The notes beneath the pieces were generated by a model that made no database searches, was not told the origin of the DNA, and worked only from the letters and a program-made list of their open reading frames with translations. Shown piece by piece: positions 9,638 through 18,248 of a DNA stretch of 64,000 nucleotides; the stretch's first letter is position 1, and each line of letters starts with the position of its first letter. Source of the DNA: Comamonadaceae bacterium (lineage in GTDB: Bacteria > Pseudomonadota > Gammaproteobacteria > Burkholderiales > Burkholderiaceae_C); contig JAIXSQ010000008.1 in NCBI GenBank assembly GCA_027484575.1, positions 1-64,000 of the forward strand. The letters are read 5' to 3'. The position numbers and the translations under genes are program-made.

Positions 9638-10963
9638 ATGGCGCAGCTCGACCCGGCCCAGGCGCTGCTGCGCTACGAGGCGGAGCTGGCGGCCGCCGGG
9701 TCGGCGGCCGAGGCCGCCTTCGTCGCGGTCAACCGGCTGGGCGCGGTGCTGCCGTTCCGCCTGGCGGTGCTGCTGCAGCCCGACCCGGTGCGGCATGCCC
9801 GCATCACGGCGGTCTCGCACCTGTACGAGGTCGACGAGAACGCCCCCTTCGCGCAGTGGCTGGGCCGGCTGGTGCGCAGCCACGGCGAGGCCCCCCAGGC
9901 CCTGCTGGCTGCCGCCAGCGTGCCGCCCGAGCTGGCGGCCGACTGGGGTGAGTGGCTGCCGGCGCACGCCGCGCTGATGCGGTTGCAGACGCCCGCCGGC
10001 GTGCTGGTGGGCTGGCTGCTGGTGGCGCTGGACGACGAGGCCGACGAAGGCGTGCAGGCGGTGCTGCAGCTGGCCGCGCGCCAGATCGCCCTGGTGCTGG
10101 GGTCCTGGCAGAACCGCCGCTGGCTCACGATGGCGCGGCTGCGCGCGGCGTTCACGCGCAAGGTCCAGGTCGGCCTGGGGGCCGCCGTGCTGGTGCTGGG
10201 CCTGGTGCCGGTGCGGCTGGCCGCGCTCGGCCCGGCCGAGGTCACGCCGCTGCAGCCGGCCTCGGTCACCGCGCCCACCGAAGGCGTGCTGGCGAAGTTC
10301 CATGTCGCGCCCAACACGCTGGTCAAGGCCGGCGACCTGATCGCGGCGATGGACGACACCGTGCTGCGCAACCGGCACGCGGTGGCCCTCAAGGGCCTGG
10401 AGATCGCCCGGGCCGACTTCGCCCGCGCCGGTGGCAAGGCCTTCGGCGACGACCAGAGCCGCTCGGAGCTGCTGACGCTCAAGGCCCGGGTCGACGAGAA
10501 GGCGGCCGAGGTGGCCGCGACCGAGGAACTGCTCGAACGCATCCAGCTGCGCGCGCCGGTCGCCGGCCTGGTGATCTATTCCAGCCCCGACGAGTGGGTG
10601 GGCCGCAACCTGGTGACCGGCGAGCGCATCGCCAGCGTGGCCGACCCGGCGCGCGCGGGCCTGACCCTGCACCTGGCCACCGAGGACCTGATCGACGTGG
10701 CCCCCGGCGCGACGGTGCGCTTCTACCAGAACATCGCGCCCCTCTCGGCGCTGGACGGTCAGGTCGTGCAGGTGGGCTACGAGGCCGAGCAGACCGTCGA
10801 TGCCGGCCTGGCCTTCGCGCTGCGCGCCGAGTTCGCGCCGGGCACCGCGCCGCCGCGGCTGGGCCTGCGCGGCACGGCGCGGGTGTACGGCGGCTACGTG
10901 CCGCTGGGCTACTACCTGCTGCGCAAGCCGCTGGGCGCGCTGCGCCGCATGGCGGGCCTGTGA
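9638..10963 (+). CDS. Membrane-anchored adaptor: GAF-like cytosolic half plus HlyD-like periplasmic half
   Basis: A 441-residue protein in two parts. Residues 1-165 are soluble and resemble a small GAF-type sensory fold. One transmembrane helix lies at about residues 177-196. A HlyD-like barrel-sandwich and barrel follow (VTAPTEGVLAKFHVAPN, then a hairpin, then RAPVAGLVIYSS). This topology places a possible sensor in the cytoplasm and the adaptor in the periplasm. The stop overlaps the start of the M50 gene (TGATG), implying coupled translation. The GAF call is by general fold pattern and is less certain than the HlyD half. Confidence 0.75.
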   Translation: MAQLDPAQALLRYEAELAAAGSAAEAAFVAVNRLGAVLPFRLAVLLQPDPVRHARITAVSHLYEVDENAPFAQWLGRLVRSHGEAPQALLAAASVPPELAADWGEWLPAHAALMRLQTPAGVLVGWLLVALDDEADEGVQAVLQLAARQIALVLGSWQNRRWLTMARLRAAFTRKVQVGLGAAVLVLGLVPVRLAALGPAEVTPLQPASVTAPTEGVLAKFHVAPNTLVKAGDLIAAMDDTVLRNRHAVALKGLEIARADFARAGGKAFGDDQSRSELLTLKARVDEKAAEVAATEELLERIQLRAPVAGLVIYSSPDEWVGRNLVTGERIASVADPARAGLTLHLATEDLIDVAPGATVRFYQNIAPLSALDGQVVQVGYEAEQTVDAGLAFALRAEFAPGTAPPRLGLRGTARVYGGYVPLGYYLLRKPLGALRRMAGL

Positions 10964-13110
10964 TGCAGCTGGCCGCCGCCGGCGCGCTGCGCGCGCCGCC
11001 CGATCCGGCCGAGGCGCCGCTGCCGCCGCTGCGGCCGGACCTGCACATCCAGCGGGTGGGCAACTTCCGCGACGGCTCGCCGCGCTACCGCATCCACGAT
11101 CCGCTGCGCAACCGCTACTTCGAGCTCGGGCTGGTGGACGTCGACATCCTGTACCACTGGCAGGGGGGCGACAGCGCCCGCACGGTGGCCCGGCGCATGC
11201 AGGCCGAGGGGGCCACCGAGGTCGATCCCGAGGAGGTGCTGGGCCTGTTGAACCTGCTCACGCGCTACCAGCTGCTGGTGGCCCAGGACGCGGGCGGCTT
11301 CAGCCGGCTCCACGGCCTGTGGCGCAGCACGCGCAGCCACTGGCTGACCTGGCTGCTGCACCACTACCTGTTCTTCCGCATCCCGCTGCTGCGGCCCGAT
11401 GCCTGGCTGGTGCGCTGGCTGCCGCGTGCGCGGCGGCTGGTGTCGTGGCCGATGCAGGTGCTGCTGGCGGTGCTGGCCCTGGTCACGCCGCTGCTGCTGG
11501 TGCGCGAGTGGCCGGCCTACACCGACGCGCTGGCCGGCCTGTTCACCTTCCAGGGGCTGATGGCCTCGGCGGTGGCGGCCTTCTTCGCCAAGATCCTGCA
11601 CGAGGCGGGGCATGCCTTCGTCGCGCGCCACCACGGCGTGCGGGTGCCGGTGGTGGGCGTGGCCTTCCTGGTCATGCTGCCGATGCTCTACACGGACACC
11701 AGCGACAGCTGGAAGCTGCAGGACCACAAGGCGCGGTTCCGGATCGCCGCGGCGGGCATCGCCACCGAAGGCGCGATCGCGCTGGTTGCGCTGTTCCTGT
11801 GGACGCTCACGCCGCCGGGTGCCTTGCGGCAGGCGCTGTTCTTCCTGTCGACGACCTCGATCCTGATCACGCTGTCGATCAACGCCAGCCCGTTCATGCG
11901 CTTCGACGGCTACTTCCTGCTGTCCGACGCGCTTGACTTCCCGAACCTGCACGAGCGCGCCGGCGCGATGGCCAAGTGGTGGATGCGCCAGGTGCTCTGG
12001 GGCGTGGACGTGCCGCCGCCCGAGCACCACCGCCGGGGCATGCGCCGGTTCCTGATCGGCTTCGCCTACGTGACCTGGGTCTACCGGCTGGTCGTGTTCC
12101 TGGGCATCGCGCTGCTGGTCTACCACGCGTTCTTCAAGCTGCTGGGCATCGCGCTGATGCTGGTCGAGCTGGGCTGGTTCATCGCCAAGCCGGTGTGGGC
12201 CGAGGTGCGCGACCTGTGGGAGCAGCGCGCCACCCTGCGGCCGCGCTGGCTGCGCCTGGGCGCGCTCGCGGCCGTGGTGCTGGGCGGCGCCACGCTGTGG
12301 GCCTGGAGCGGCGAGTCGCGCGCCCCGGCGCTGCTGCTGGCGGGCGACGAGGCGCGCCTGTACGCGCCGGGGCCGGCCCGGGTGGTGCAGGTGGCGGTGC
12401 GGCCCGGCCAGGCCGTCGCCGCGGGCCAGTTGCTGCTGCAGCTCGAATCCCCCGACCTGGCCTGGCGCGAGCAGTCCAATGCCGTGCGGCTGGCGCGCGC
12501 CCGTGGCGAGCTGGCCCGCAGCGCGTCGGGCGACCGGCAGCTCGAACGCAGCCGCGTGCTGCAGGAGGAGCTCGCGCAGGCCCTGTCCGAGCAGCAGGCG
12601 ATCCGCGAGGACCGCGAGCGGCTGGCCATGCGCGCCGCGGCCCCGGGCCGGGTGGTCGACCTGCCGCCCGACCTCGCGCCCGGGCGCTGGGTGCATCCGC
12701 GCCAGCTGCTGGGCCGCGTGGTCGCCGCCGACAAGGCGCTGGTGCGCGCCTGGGTCACCGAGTCGCAGGTGCGCCGCCTGCGCGCGGGCCAGGAGGTGGG
12801 CTTCGCGCCCCGCCTGCCCGAGCAGCCGCGGGTGGAAGGCACCGTCGTGCGGGTGGACACCACCGGCACCCGTCTGCTGCCGCACCAGCTGCTGTCGGGA
12901 CAGCACGGCGGCGAGCTGGTGGCCAGCCAGAACCCGCGCGGCGACTGGGAGCTGCGCCAGACCGTGTACCAGGTCGACATCGCGACCGCCGCGCCGGCGC
13001 CGCTGCGCGTGGCGCCCGGCCTGCTGCACGTGCCCACGGGTCCCCTGGACGCGCTGGGCGCCTCGCTGCGGCAGTTCCTGTCGGTGCTGGTGCGCGAGAG
13101 CGGCTTCTGA
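10963..13110 (+). CDS. M50 (site-2-protease-like) membrane metallopeptidase fused to HlyD-like adaptor
   Basis: A 715-residue protein. Residues about 25-100 resemble a PqqD-like peptide-binding fold. Membrane helices follow, with the zinc motif HEAGH at residues 213-217 and the second metal-ligand motif in NASPFMRFDGYFLL (Asp315). The last roughly 300 residues contain a transmembrane helix (around residue 440) and a HlyD-like lipoyl/coiled-coil/barrel region. All M50 signature residues are present, so it is probably an active intramembrane protease. Its context with two adaptors and TolC suggests it takes the place of an ABC exporter or processes the cargo during export. The exact role is inferred. 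Confidence 0.85.
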   Translation: MQLAAAGALRAPPDPAEAPLPPLRPDLHIQRVGNFRDGSPRYRIHDPLRNRYFELGLVDVDILYHWQGGDSARTVARRMQAEGATEVDPEEVLGLLNLLTRYQLLVAQDAGGFSRLHGLWRSTRSHWLTWLLHHYLFFRIPLLRPDAWLVRWLPRARRLVSWPMQVLLAVLALVTPLLLVREWPAYTDALAGLFTFQGLMASAVAAFFAKILHEAGHAFVARHHGVRVPVVGVAFLVMLPMLYTDTSDSWKLQDHKARFRIAAAGIATEGAIALVALFLWTLTPPGALRQALFFLSTTSILITLSINASPFMRFDGYFLLSDALDFPNLHERAGAMAKWWMRQVLWGVDVPPPEHHRRGMRRFLIGFAYVTWVYRLVVFLGIALLVYHAFFKLLGIALMLVELGWFIAKPVWAEVRDLWEQRATLRPRWLRLGALAAVVLGGATLWAWSGESRAPALLLAGDEARLYAPGPARVVQVAVRPGQAVAAGQLLLQLESPDLAWREQSNAVRLARARGELARSASGDRQLERSRVLQEELAQALSEQQAIREDRERLAMRAAAPGRVVDLPPDLAPGRWVHPRQLLGRVVAADKALVRAWVTESQVRRLRAGQEVGFAPRLPEQPRVEGTVVRVDTTGTRLLPHQLLSGQHGGELVASQNPRGDWELRQTVYQVDIATAAPAPLRVAPGLLHVPTGPLDALGASLRQFLSVLVRESGF

Positions 13111-13128
13111 GCGGGATGCGCCCGCTCA
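13108..13128. terminator. Hairpin formed by two convergent stop codons
   Basis: Arms TGAGCGGG (13108-13115) and CCCGCTCA (13121-13128) enclose loop ATGCG. The first arm starts with the TGA of the M50 gene; the second ends with the TGA, read on the minus strand, of the CoA ligase gene. No U-tract follows, so it is a possible compact bidirectional terminator or RNA 3'-end stabiliser. Confidence 0.5.
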
Positions 13129-14754
13129 GGCGGTCGCGGCCTGCGCCAGCTGCCGCAGCCGGAAGCGCTGCAGCTTGCCGGTCTCGGTGCGGGGCAGGGC
13201 GCTGACGAACTCGATCTCGCGCGGGTACTTGTAGGGCGCGATGCTGGCCTTCACGTGCTCCTGCAGCGTGCGCGCCAGCGCCTCGCCGGGCGCATGGCCC
13301 GCACGCGGCACGACGTAGGCCTTGACCACCATGCCGCGCTCCTCGTCGGGCTTGCCCACCACGCCGCATTCGGCGACCGCGGGGTGCCGCAGCAGCGCGT
13401 CCTCGACCTCGGGACCGGCCACGTTGTAGCCGGCCGTGATGATCATGTCGTCGGCGCGTGCCTGGTAGAAGAAGTAGCCGTCGGCGTCCTGCACGAAGGC
13501 GTCGCCGGGGTAGTTCCAGCCGTCCTGCACGTACTGCGACTGGCGCGCGTCGTCCAGGTAGCGGCAGCCGGTCGGGCCCACCACGGCCAGGCGGCCCACG
13601 GTGCCGCGCGGCAGCTCGCGGCCGTCCTCGTCCACCACCCGCGCCAGGTAGCCCGGCACGGCCTTGCCGACCGCGCCGCGGCGCACGTCGTCGCCGGCGG
13701 CCGAGATGAAGATGTGGAACATCTCGGTGGCGCCGATGCCGTCGAGCATCTCCAGGCCGGTGGCCTGCTTCCACGCCTGGCGCGTGGCATCGGGCAGGCC
13801 CTCGCCGGCGCTGACGCAGGTGCGCAGCCGCCCCACGCCCAGCGCCCGCGCATGCGGCGCCATCTGCCGGTAGAAGGTGGGCGCCGTGTAGCAGATGGTG
13901 GCGCCGACCTCGCCGATGGTGCGCACCAGCGACTCGGGCGTGTACGGCGCATCGGGGAAGTGCACCGAGGCGCCGGCCCACATCGGGAACACCAGCAGGC
14001 CGCCCAGGCCGAAGGTGAAGGCCAGCGGGGGCGAGCCGACCACGATGTCCTCGGGCGTGGCACGCAGCACGTGGCGCGGCCAGGCCTCGCAGGCGGCCAG
14101 CACGTCGCGGTGCGTGTGCACGGCCGCCTTGGGCTGGCCGGTGGTGCCCGAGGTGAAGGCCAGCAGCGCGATGTCGTCGGCCGCCGTGGGGCAGGCGGCG
14201 AAGTCCGCCGGCCGGCCGGCCGCACGCTGCTCGAGCGAGCCCGGCGCGCCGCCGGCGTGCAGGGGCAGCACGTGGCGCAGCACCGGCCGGTCCGCGCAGG
14301 CGGCCGTCAGCTCGCCCAGCAGCCGGTCGTCGCACAGGGCCGCGACAGGCTGCGCCTTGTCGATGATGTCGCCCAGCTCGCGGGCGCGCAGCAGCGGCAT
14401 GGTGGCCACGGCGACCAGCCCGGCCTTGGCCACCGCCAGCCATGCCAGCGCCATGCCCACCGAGTTGCCGCCGCGCAGCAGCACCCGGTTGCCCGGCGCC
14501 AGGCCCAGGTCCTCGACCAGCACGCGCGCACGCCGGTCGACCTCCTCGCGCACCTGGGCATAGGTGAGCACGCCGGCGCTGCTGCGCAGCAGCGGGCGGC
14601 CGGCCCAGCCGCGCGCCGCGGCGTCGTCGAGCAGGCGCTGCACGAGATTGGCCTGCGCCGGGATGCGCAGCTCGGGCAGGTCGTAGCGCAACTGCGGCCG
14701 CGCGGCGGCGGGCGGCAGGCGGTCGTGCACGTAGCGGTCGGTCTGGGCGGACAT
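13126..14754 (-). CDS. AMP-dependent aryl/acyl-CoA ligase (2-aminobenzoate/benzoate-CoA ligase-like)
   Basis: A 542-residue member of the ANL adenylating superfamily. The phosphate-binding motif TSGTTGQPKAAV lies at residues 201-212. The later motifs GATEMFHIF, GWNYPGDAF and the C-terminal lysine region PRTETGKLQRFRL are all present. It should activate a carboxylic acid to its CoA thioester through an acyl-adenylate. Overall layout, length and a neighbouring MarR regulator favour an aromatic substrate such as benzoate or 2-aminobenzoate, but specificity cannot be read with confidence. The MarR gene lies immediately upstream on the same strand. Confidence 0.85.
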   Translation of the reverse strand: MSAQTDRYVHDRLPPAAARPQLRYDLPELRIPAQANLVQRLLDDAAARGWAGRPLLRSSAGVLTYAQVREEVDRRARVLVEDLGLAPGNRVLLRGGNSVGMALAWLAVAKAGLVAVATMPLLRARELGDIIDKAQPVAALCDDRLLGELTAACADRPVLRHVLPLHAGGAPGSLEQRAAGRPADFAACPTAADDIALLAFTSGTTGQPKAAVHTHRDVLAACEAWPRHVLRATPEDIVVGSPPLAFTFGLGGLLVFPMWAGASVHFPDAPYTPESLVRTIGEVGATICYTAPTFYRQMAPHARALGVGRLRTCVSAGEGLPDATRQAWKQATGLEMLDGIGATEMFHIFISAAGDDVRRGAVGKAVPGYLARVVDEDGRELPRGTVGRLAVVGPTGCRYLDDARQSQYVQDGWNYPGDAFVQDADGYFFYQARADDMIITAGYNVAGPEVEDALLRHPAVAECGVVGKPDEERGMVVKAYVVPRAGHAPGEALARTLQEHVKASIAPYKYPREIEFVSALPRTETGKLQRFRLRQLAQAATA

Positions 14755-14805
14755 GGCGGCGCTCCGTTGAAGCTGCGGGCCGGGTGGACTTGGCGCGGTG
14801 CCGGC

Positions 14806-15276
14806 TCAGGCCGGCTGCTGCTCGAGCGCGTGCTGCTTGACCTTGCCCAGCAGCCGGTGGAGCGAGGCCAGGTCGCGCTCGGTGAGGCCGGCGAAGGCCT
14901 CGACGATCCAGGCCTCGTGCGCGCGGGCCATCTCCTGGAACACCTTGCGGCCGCGCGCGGTCAGGCAGACCTTGTAGGCGCGGCGGTCGCCCTCGACCTC
15001 GCTGCGGTCGACCAGGCCCTCGGCGGCCAGCTGGTCGGTGATGCCGGTGACGTTGCCGCCGGTGACCATCATGCGCCGCGACAGCTCGCTCATCTTCAGC
15101 CCGTCGGGTGCGCGTTCGAGCTGGGCCATCAGGTCGAAGCGCGGCAGCGTGGTGTCGAACTGCTCGCGCAGCCGGCTGCGCACCTGCTTTTCCACCAGCT
15201 GGGTGCAGGTGAGCATCCGCAGCCACAGGCGCAGGGCCTCGGGATGCTCGCTGTGGGCGCGTGCCTCCATGTCCAT
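14806..15276 (-). CDS. MarR-family transcriptional regulator
   Basis: A 156-residue winged-helix protein with the MarR core: LRLWLRMLTCTQLVE dimer helix, recognition region LSRRMMVTGGNVTGITDQL and wing VEGDRRAYKVCLT. It sits 51 bp upstream of the CoA ligase gene in the same direction. It probably controls that gene and itself in response to an aromatic acid or its CoA ester (inferred from known MarR/CoA-ligase pairs). A near-palindrome lies 32-43 bp upstream of its start. Confidence 0.88.
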   Translation of the reverse strand: MDMEARAHSEHPEALRLWLRMLTCTQLVEKQVRSRLREQFDTTLPRFDLMAQLERAPDGLKMSELSRRMMVTGGNVTGITDQLAAEGLVDRSEVEGDRRAYKVCLTARGRKVFQEMARAHEAWIVEAFAGLTERDLASLHRLLGKVKQHALEQQPA

Positions 15277-15307
15277 GGGATCGTCCGGAAGTGAGTGGCC
15301 TCAATAG

Positions 15308-15319
15308 TTTAGGCCTGAA
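15308..15319. promoter_or_regulatory. Candidate MarR operator
   Basis: TTTAGGCCTGAA is a 12-bp near-perfect palindrome (one mismatched pair) in the 136-bp gap between the marR-like gene (-) and the methyltransferase gene (+). Its position suits autoregulation, but no binding consensus is available to confirm it. Confidence 0.35.
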
Positions 15320-15412
15320 GTAACCGCCGGCCAAGCCCGGTCGCATCAGGCGGCGGCGTCCTACAAGCTCGTCGATTGACGCCCCTTCCACGCGCTCGCA
15401 AGAATCCGCGGC

Positions 15413-16678
15413 ATGGACGCCCTGGTGCGCAGGATCGAGGCCCGGCTGGCCCGCTCGCCGGTGGGGGTCGCGCTGCTGCTGCCCGGCGGCCGCCGGGCCG
15501 GGTCGGCCGGTGCTGCCGTGCAGCTGGCCTTCCGCGACTGGTCGCGGCTGGCCACGCTGGCCGCCGGCCAGGTGGGGCAGCTGGCCGAGGACATCGTCGA
15601 GGGCCATGTGGCGCTGGACGGCAGCATGCGCGACGTGATGGCCGCGGCGGTGCACCTGCTGCCGGGCAGCCCGGTGCGCTCGGACACCGCGTGGTGGACG
15701 CAGCTGCTGCGGCGCGCCCGCTCGCTGGCCGCCCACACGCCGCAGCGCGATGCGCGCCAGGTGCAGTTCCACTACGACGTCTGCGACGAGTTCTACGCGC
15801 TCTGGCTGGACCCGCGCCGGGTCTACTCCTGCGCCTACTGGCCCGACAGCGGGCTGTCGCTGGCGCAGGCACAGGAGGCCAAGCTCGACCACATCTGCCG
15901 CAAGCTGATGCTGGCGCCGGGCGAGCGCTTCCTGGACATCGGCGCGGGCTGGGGCGGCCTGCTGCTGTGGGCCGCCGAGCACTACGGCGTCGATGCCACG
16001 GGCATCACGCTGTCGCGCAACCAGCATGCGCACGTCAACCGGCTCATCGAGGCGCGCGGCCTGCGCGGCCGGGTGCGCATGGACCTGTGCGACTACCGCG
16101 ACCTTGACGCGTCACGGCCCTACGACAAGATCGCCTCGGTCGGGATGTTCGAGCACGTGGGGCTGGCCAACATGCCGCTGTACTTCGCGCGCCTGCTGCA
16201 GCTGCTGCGCCCCGGCGGGCTGGTGATGAACCACGGCATCACCGCCGGCAGCCCCGGCACCGGGCAGCTGGGCGCCGGCATGGGCGACTTCATCGAGAAG
16301 TACATCTTCCCCGGCGGCGAGCTGCTGCACGTCAGCGAGGTGCTGCGCGAGATGGCGGCCAGCGGGCTGGAGATGGTGGACACCGAGAACCTGCGCCCGC
16401 ATTACGCGCGCACGCTGTGGTGCTGGTCCGACGCGCTGGAGGCGCGCCTGCCGCAGGCGCAGGAGGTGCTGGCGAGCACCGGCGCCGCGGCCGATGCGGC
16501 CAAGGTGCTGCGGGCCTACCGGCTCTATCTGGCGGGCAGCGCGATGAGCTTCGAGCAGGGCTGGATCGCGCTGCACCAGGTGCTGGCCACCCGGCCAGAC
16601 GGCCGCATGGACAGCGGGCCCCTGCGCGGCGCGCAGTCGGCCTATCCGTTCCAGCGCGCCTACATGTATCCCGGCTGA
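15413..16678 (+). CDS. Cyclopropane-fatty-acyl-phospholipid synthase family methyltransferase
   Basis: A 421-residue SAM-dependent methyltransferase of the CFA synthase family. It has an N-terminal lipid-side domain (1-115), the family motif HYDVCDEFYALWLD near residue 120, the SAM-binding motif FLDIGAGWGG at 173-182, and downstream VGMFEHVGL and FIEKYIFPGG. It would transfer a methylene group to unsaturated acyl chains of membrane phospholipids, or a related lipid. The gene starts 44 bp after the motif GTCCTACAAGCT, which also occurs at 53148. The DUF1840 gene follows 21 bp downstream. Confidence 0.88.
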   Translation: MDALVRRIEARLARSPVGVALLLPGGRRAGSAGAAVQLAFRDWSRLATLAAGQVGQLAEDIVEGHVALDGSMRDVMAAAVHLLPGSPVRSDTAWWTQLLRRARSLAAHTPQRDARQVQFHYDVCDEFYALWLDPRRVYSCAYWPDSGLSLAQAQEAKLDHICRKLMLAPGERFLDIGAGWGGLLLWAAEHYGVDATGITLSRNQHAHVNRLIEARGLRGRVRMDLCDYRDLDASRPYDKIASVGMFEHVGLANMPLYFARLLQLLRPGGLVMNHGITAGSPGTGQLGAGMGDFIEKYIFPGGELLHVSEVLREMAASGLEMVDTENLRPHYARTLWCWSDALEARLPQAQEVLASTGAAADAAKVLRAYRLYLAGSAMSFEQGWIALHQVLATRPDGRMDSGPLRGAQSAYPFQRAYMYPG

Positions 16679-16699
16679 AGCTCCGGTACGCTCGCACCC

Positions 16700-17023
16700 A
16701 TGCTGTACAAGTTCAAGAGCAAGGCCGCCGGCGACCTGATCATGCTCGAGCCCAACGGCCGCCGCGTGCTGGAGATCATCGGCAAGGCGCCGGGCCCGCA
16801 GGGCATCATCCAGCCGGCCGAGATGCCGGGCGCGGTGGCCGCGCTCGAGCACGCCATCGTGCAGGAGGAGGCCGAGCAGCAGGCCGCGGTGGCCGAGGCC
16901 ACGGCGCGCGGCGAGGTGCCCCCCACCTTCGGCGAGGTCTCGCTGCGCCAGCGGGCCACGCCCTTCATCGAGATGCTGCGCCGCTGCGCCAAGGGCCAGC
17001 GCGAGATCGTCTGGGGCGTGTGA
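16700..17023 (+). CDS. DUF1840 family protein
   Basis: A 107-residue cytosolic protein whose start (MLYKFKSKAAGDLIML) and end (PFIEMLRRCAKGQREIVWGV) match the pattern of the DUF1840 family common in betaproteobacteria. Function is unknown. It lies 21 bp after the CFA-synthase-like gene and is probably co-transcribed with it. Confidence 0.85.
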   Translation: MLYKFKSKAAGDLIMLEPNGRRVLEIIGKAPGPQGIIQPAEMPGAVAALEHAIVQEEAEQQAAVAEATARGEVPPTFGEVSLRQRATPFIEMLRRCAKGQREIVWGV

Positions 17024-17035
17024 GCCGCGGCGATC

Positions 17036-17109
17036 GATCGTGGATGCCCGCCTGCGCGGGCATGACGGGGCCGGGCACGTCATCCCCGCGCAGGCGGGGA
17101 TCCACGATC
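17036..17109. repeat. REP-like inverted repeat between convergent genes
   Basis: Two 32-nt arms (17036-17067 and 17078-17109) are complementary except at two positions and are separated by 10 nt. Cores are GCCCGCCTGCGCGGGC and CCCCGCGCAGGCGGGG. It lies between convergent DUF1840 and Bug genes and probably folds into a long RNA hairpin at both 3' ends. It resembles dispersed extragenic palindromes of GC-rich proteobacteria. Confidence 0.75.
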
Positions 17110-17162
17110 ACCTGCGGCCTTGCGTGCCCGAGCCCGACTGCGCGGGCAGGACGGATCGAGGC

Positions 17163-18161
17163 TCAGTCGACCTTCGCGCCCGAGAACTTCACCACCGGCT
17201 GCCATTTCTTCAGTTCGGCGTCGATGTGCGACGCGAACTGCGCGGGCGTGATGCCGCTGGGGATGGCGCCCTGCGCGAGCAGCTTGTCCTTCATCTCGGC
17301 CGAGCCCAGCGCCTTGGCCACCTCCTGCTGGATGCGCGCGGCGATCTCCGGCGGCAGGCCCGCGGGGCCGAGCAGGCCGAACCACGAGCTGGCCTCGTAG
17401 CCCTTGAGGTTGAGCGCCTGCTCCACCGTGGGCACGCCCGGCAGCGCCGGCGAGGGCTGGGCGCTGGTGACCGCCAGCGCCTTCAGGCGCCCCGCGCGGA
17501 TCAGCTGCATCGAGGAGGGCAGGTTGTCGAACATCACGTCCATGTCGCCGGCCGTCAGGCTCAGCAGCGCCGGGCTGGAGCCCGAGAACGGGAAGTGCGT
17601 CATGTAGGTGCCGGTCATGGCCTTGAACAGCTCGCCCGCCAGGTGGATCGAGGTGCCGTTGCCGCTGGAGGCCATGTTCAGCCTGCCGGGGTTGGCCTTG
17701 GCGAACTTGAGAAAGTCGGCCGCGGTCTCGATGCCGCGGGCCTTGGCCTTCTCGGCGTTGACCACCATCACGTTGGGCACCGCGGCCACCAGCGTGATGG
17801 GCGTGAAGTCCTTCTGCGGGTCGAACGGCATGCGCGCATAGAGCCACTTGTTGATGCTCTGCGTGCCCACCGTGCCCATGAGCAGCGTGTAGCCGTCGGG
17901 CTGGGCCTTGGCCACGATGTCGGCGCCGATGTTGCCGCCGGCGCCGGCGCGGTTGTCGACCACGAACTGCTGGCCGAAGGCCTTGGTCAGTTCGGCCGCG
18001 GTGGCGCGCGCCAGGATGTCGGTGGTGCCGCCCGGTGCGAAGGGCACCACGACGCGCACCGGCTTGTTGGGCCAGCCCTGCTGCGCCCAGGCGGGCAGGA
18101 CGGCGGCCGTGGCGGCGAGCGCGAGCAGGGTGCGGCGGGACGGCAGGAAGTGCTTGGCCAT
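17163..18161 (-). CDS. Bug/TctC-family tripartite tricarboxylate transporter substrate-binding protein
   Basis: A 332-residue secreted protein with a Tat/Sec-like signal ([19 protein letters not shown]), then the Bug opening [18 protein letters not shown] and the conserved [15 protein letters not shown]. Bug proteins bind carboxylates in the periplasm, and most lack partner membrane subunits nearby, as here. The ligand is unknown. It is 133 bp downstream of a second Bug gene on the same strand, with a terminator between them, so it may have its own promoter. Confidence 0.92.
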   Translation of the reverse strand: MAKHFLPSRRTLLALAATAAVLPAWAQQGWPNKPVRVVVPFAPGGTTDILARATAAELTKAFGQQFVVDNRAGAGGNIGADIVAKAQPDGYTLLMGTVGTQSINKWLYARMPFDPQKDFTPITLVAAVPNVMVVNAEKAKARGIETAADFLKFAKANPGRLNMASSGNGTSIHLAGELFKAMTGTYMTHFPFSGSSPALLSLTAGDMDVMFDNLPSSMQLIRAGRLKALAVTSAQPSPALPGVPTVEQALNLKGYEASSWFGLLGPAGLPPEIAARIQQEVAKALGSAEMKDKLLAQGAIPSGITPAQFASHIDAELKKWQPVVKFSGAKVD

Positions 18162-18248
18162 GCGAGGGGTCTCCAGGTTGTTCTGCGCGGATGATGCCGC
18201 GCAGGCCGGGGCCGCGCCTCGGGGGATGCCCCGGGTCGTGTCGCCATG

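Noticed and set aside
8165..10672. An 835-codon open frame on the minus strand across the TolC and adaptor genes
   Set aside because: It lies wholly antisense to three well-supported genes; composition (His/Arg/Gly/Gln-rich) is that of a shadow frame in GC-rich DNA and no domain is recognisable.
12755..16033. A 1092-codon minus-strand open frame
   Set aside because: It runs antisense through CFA synthase and out of frame through marR and the CoA ligase; low-complexity Arg/Ala composition; no start signal.
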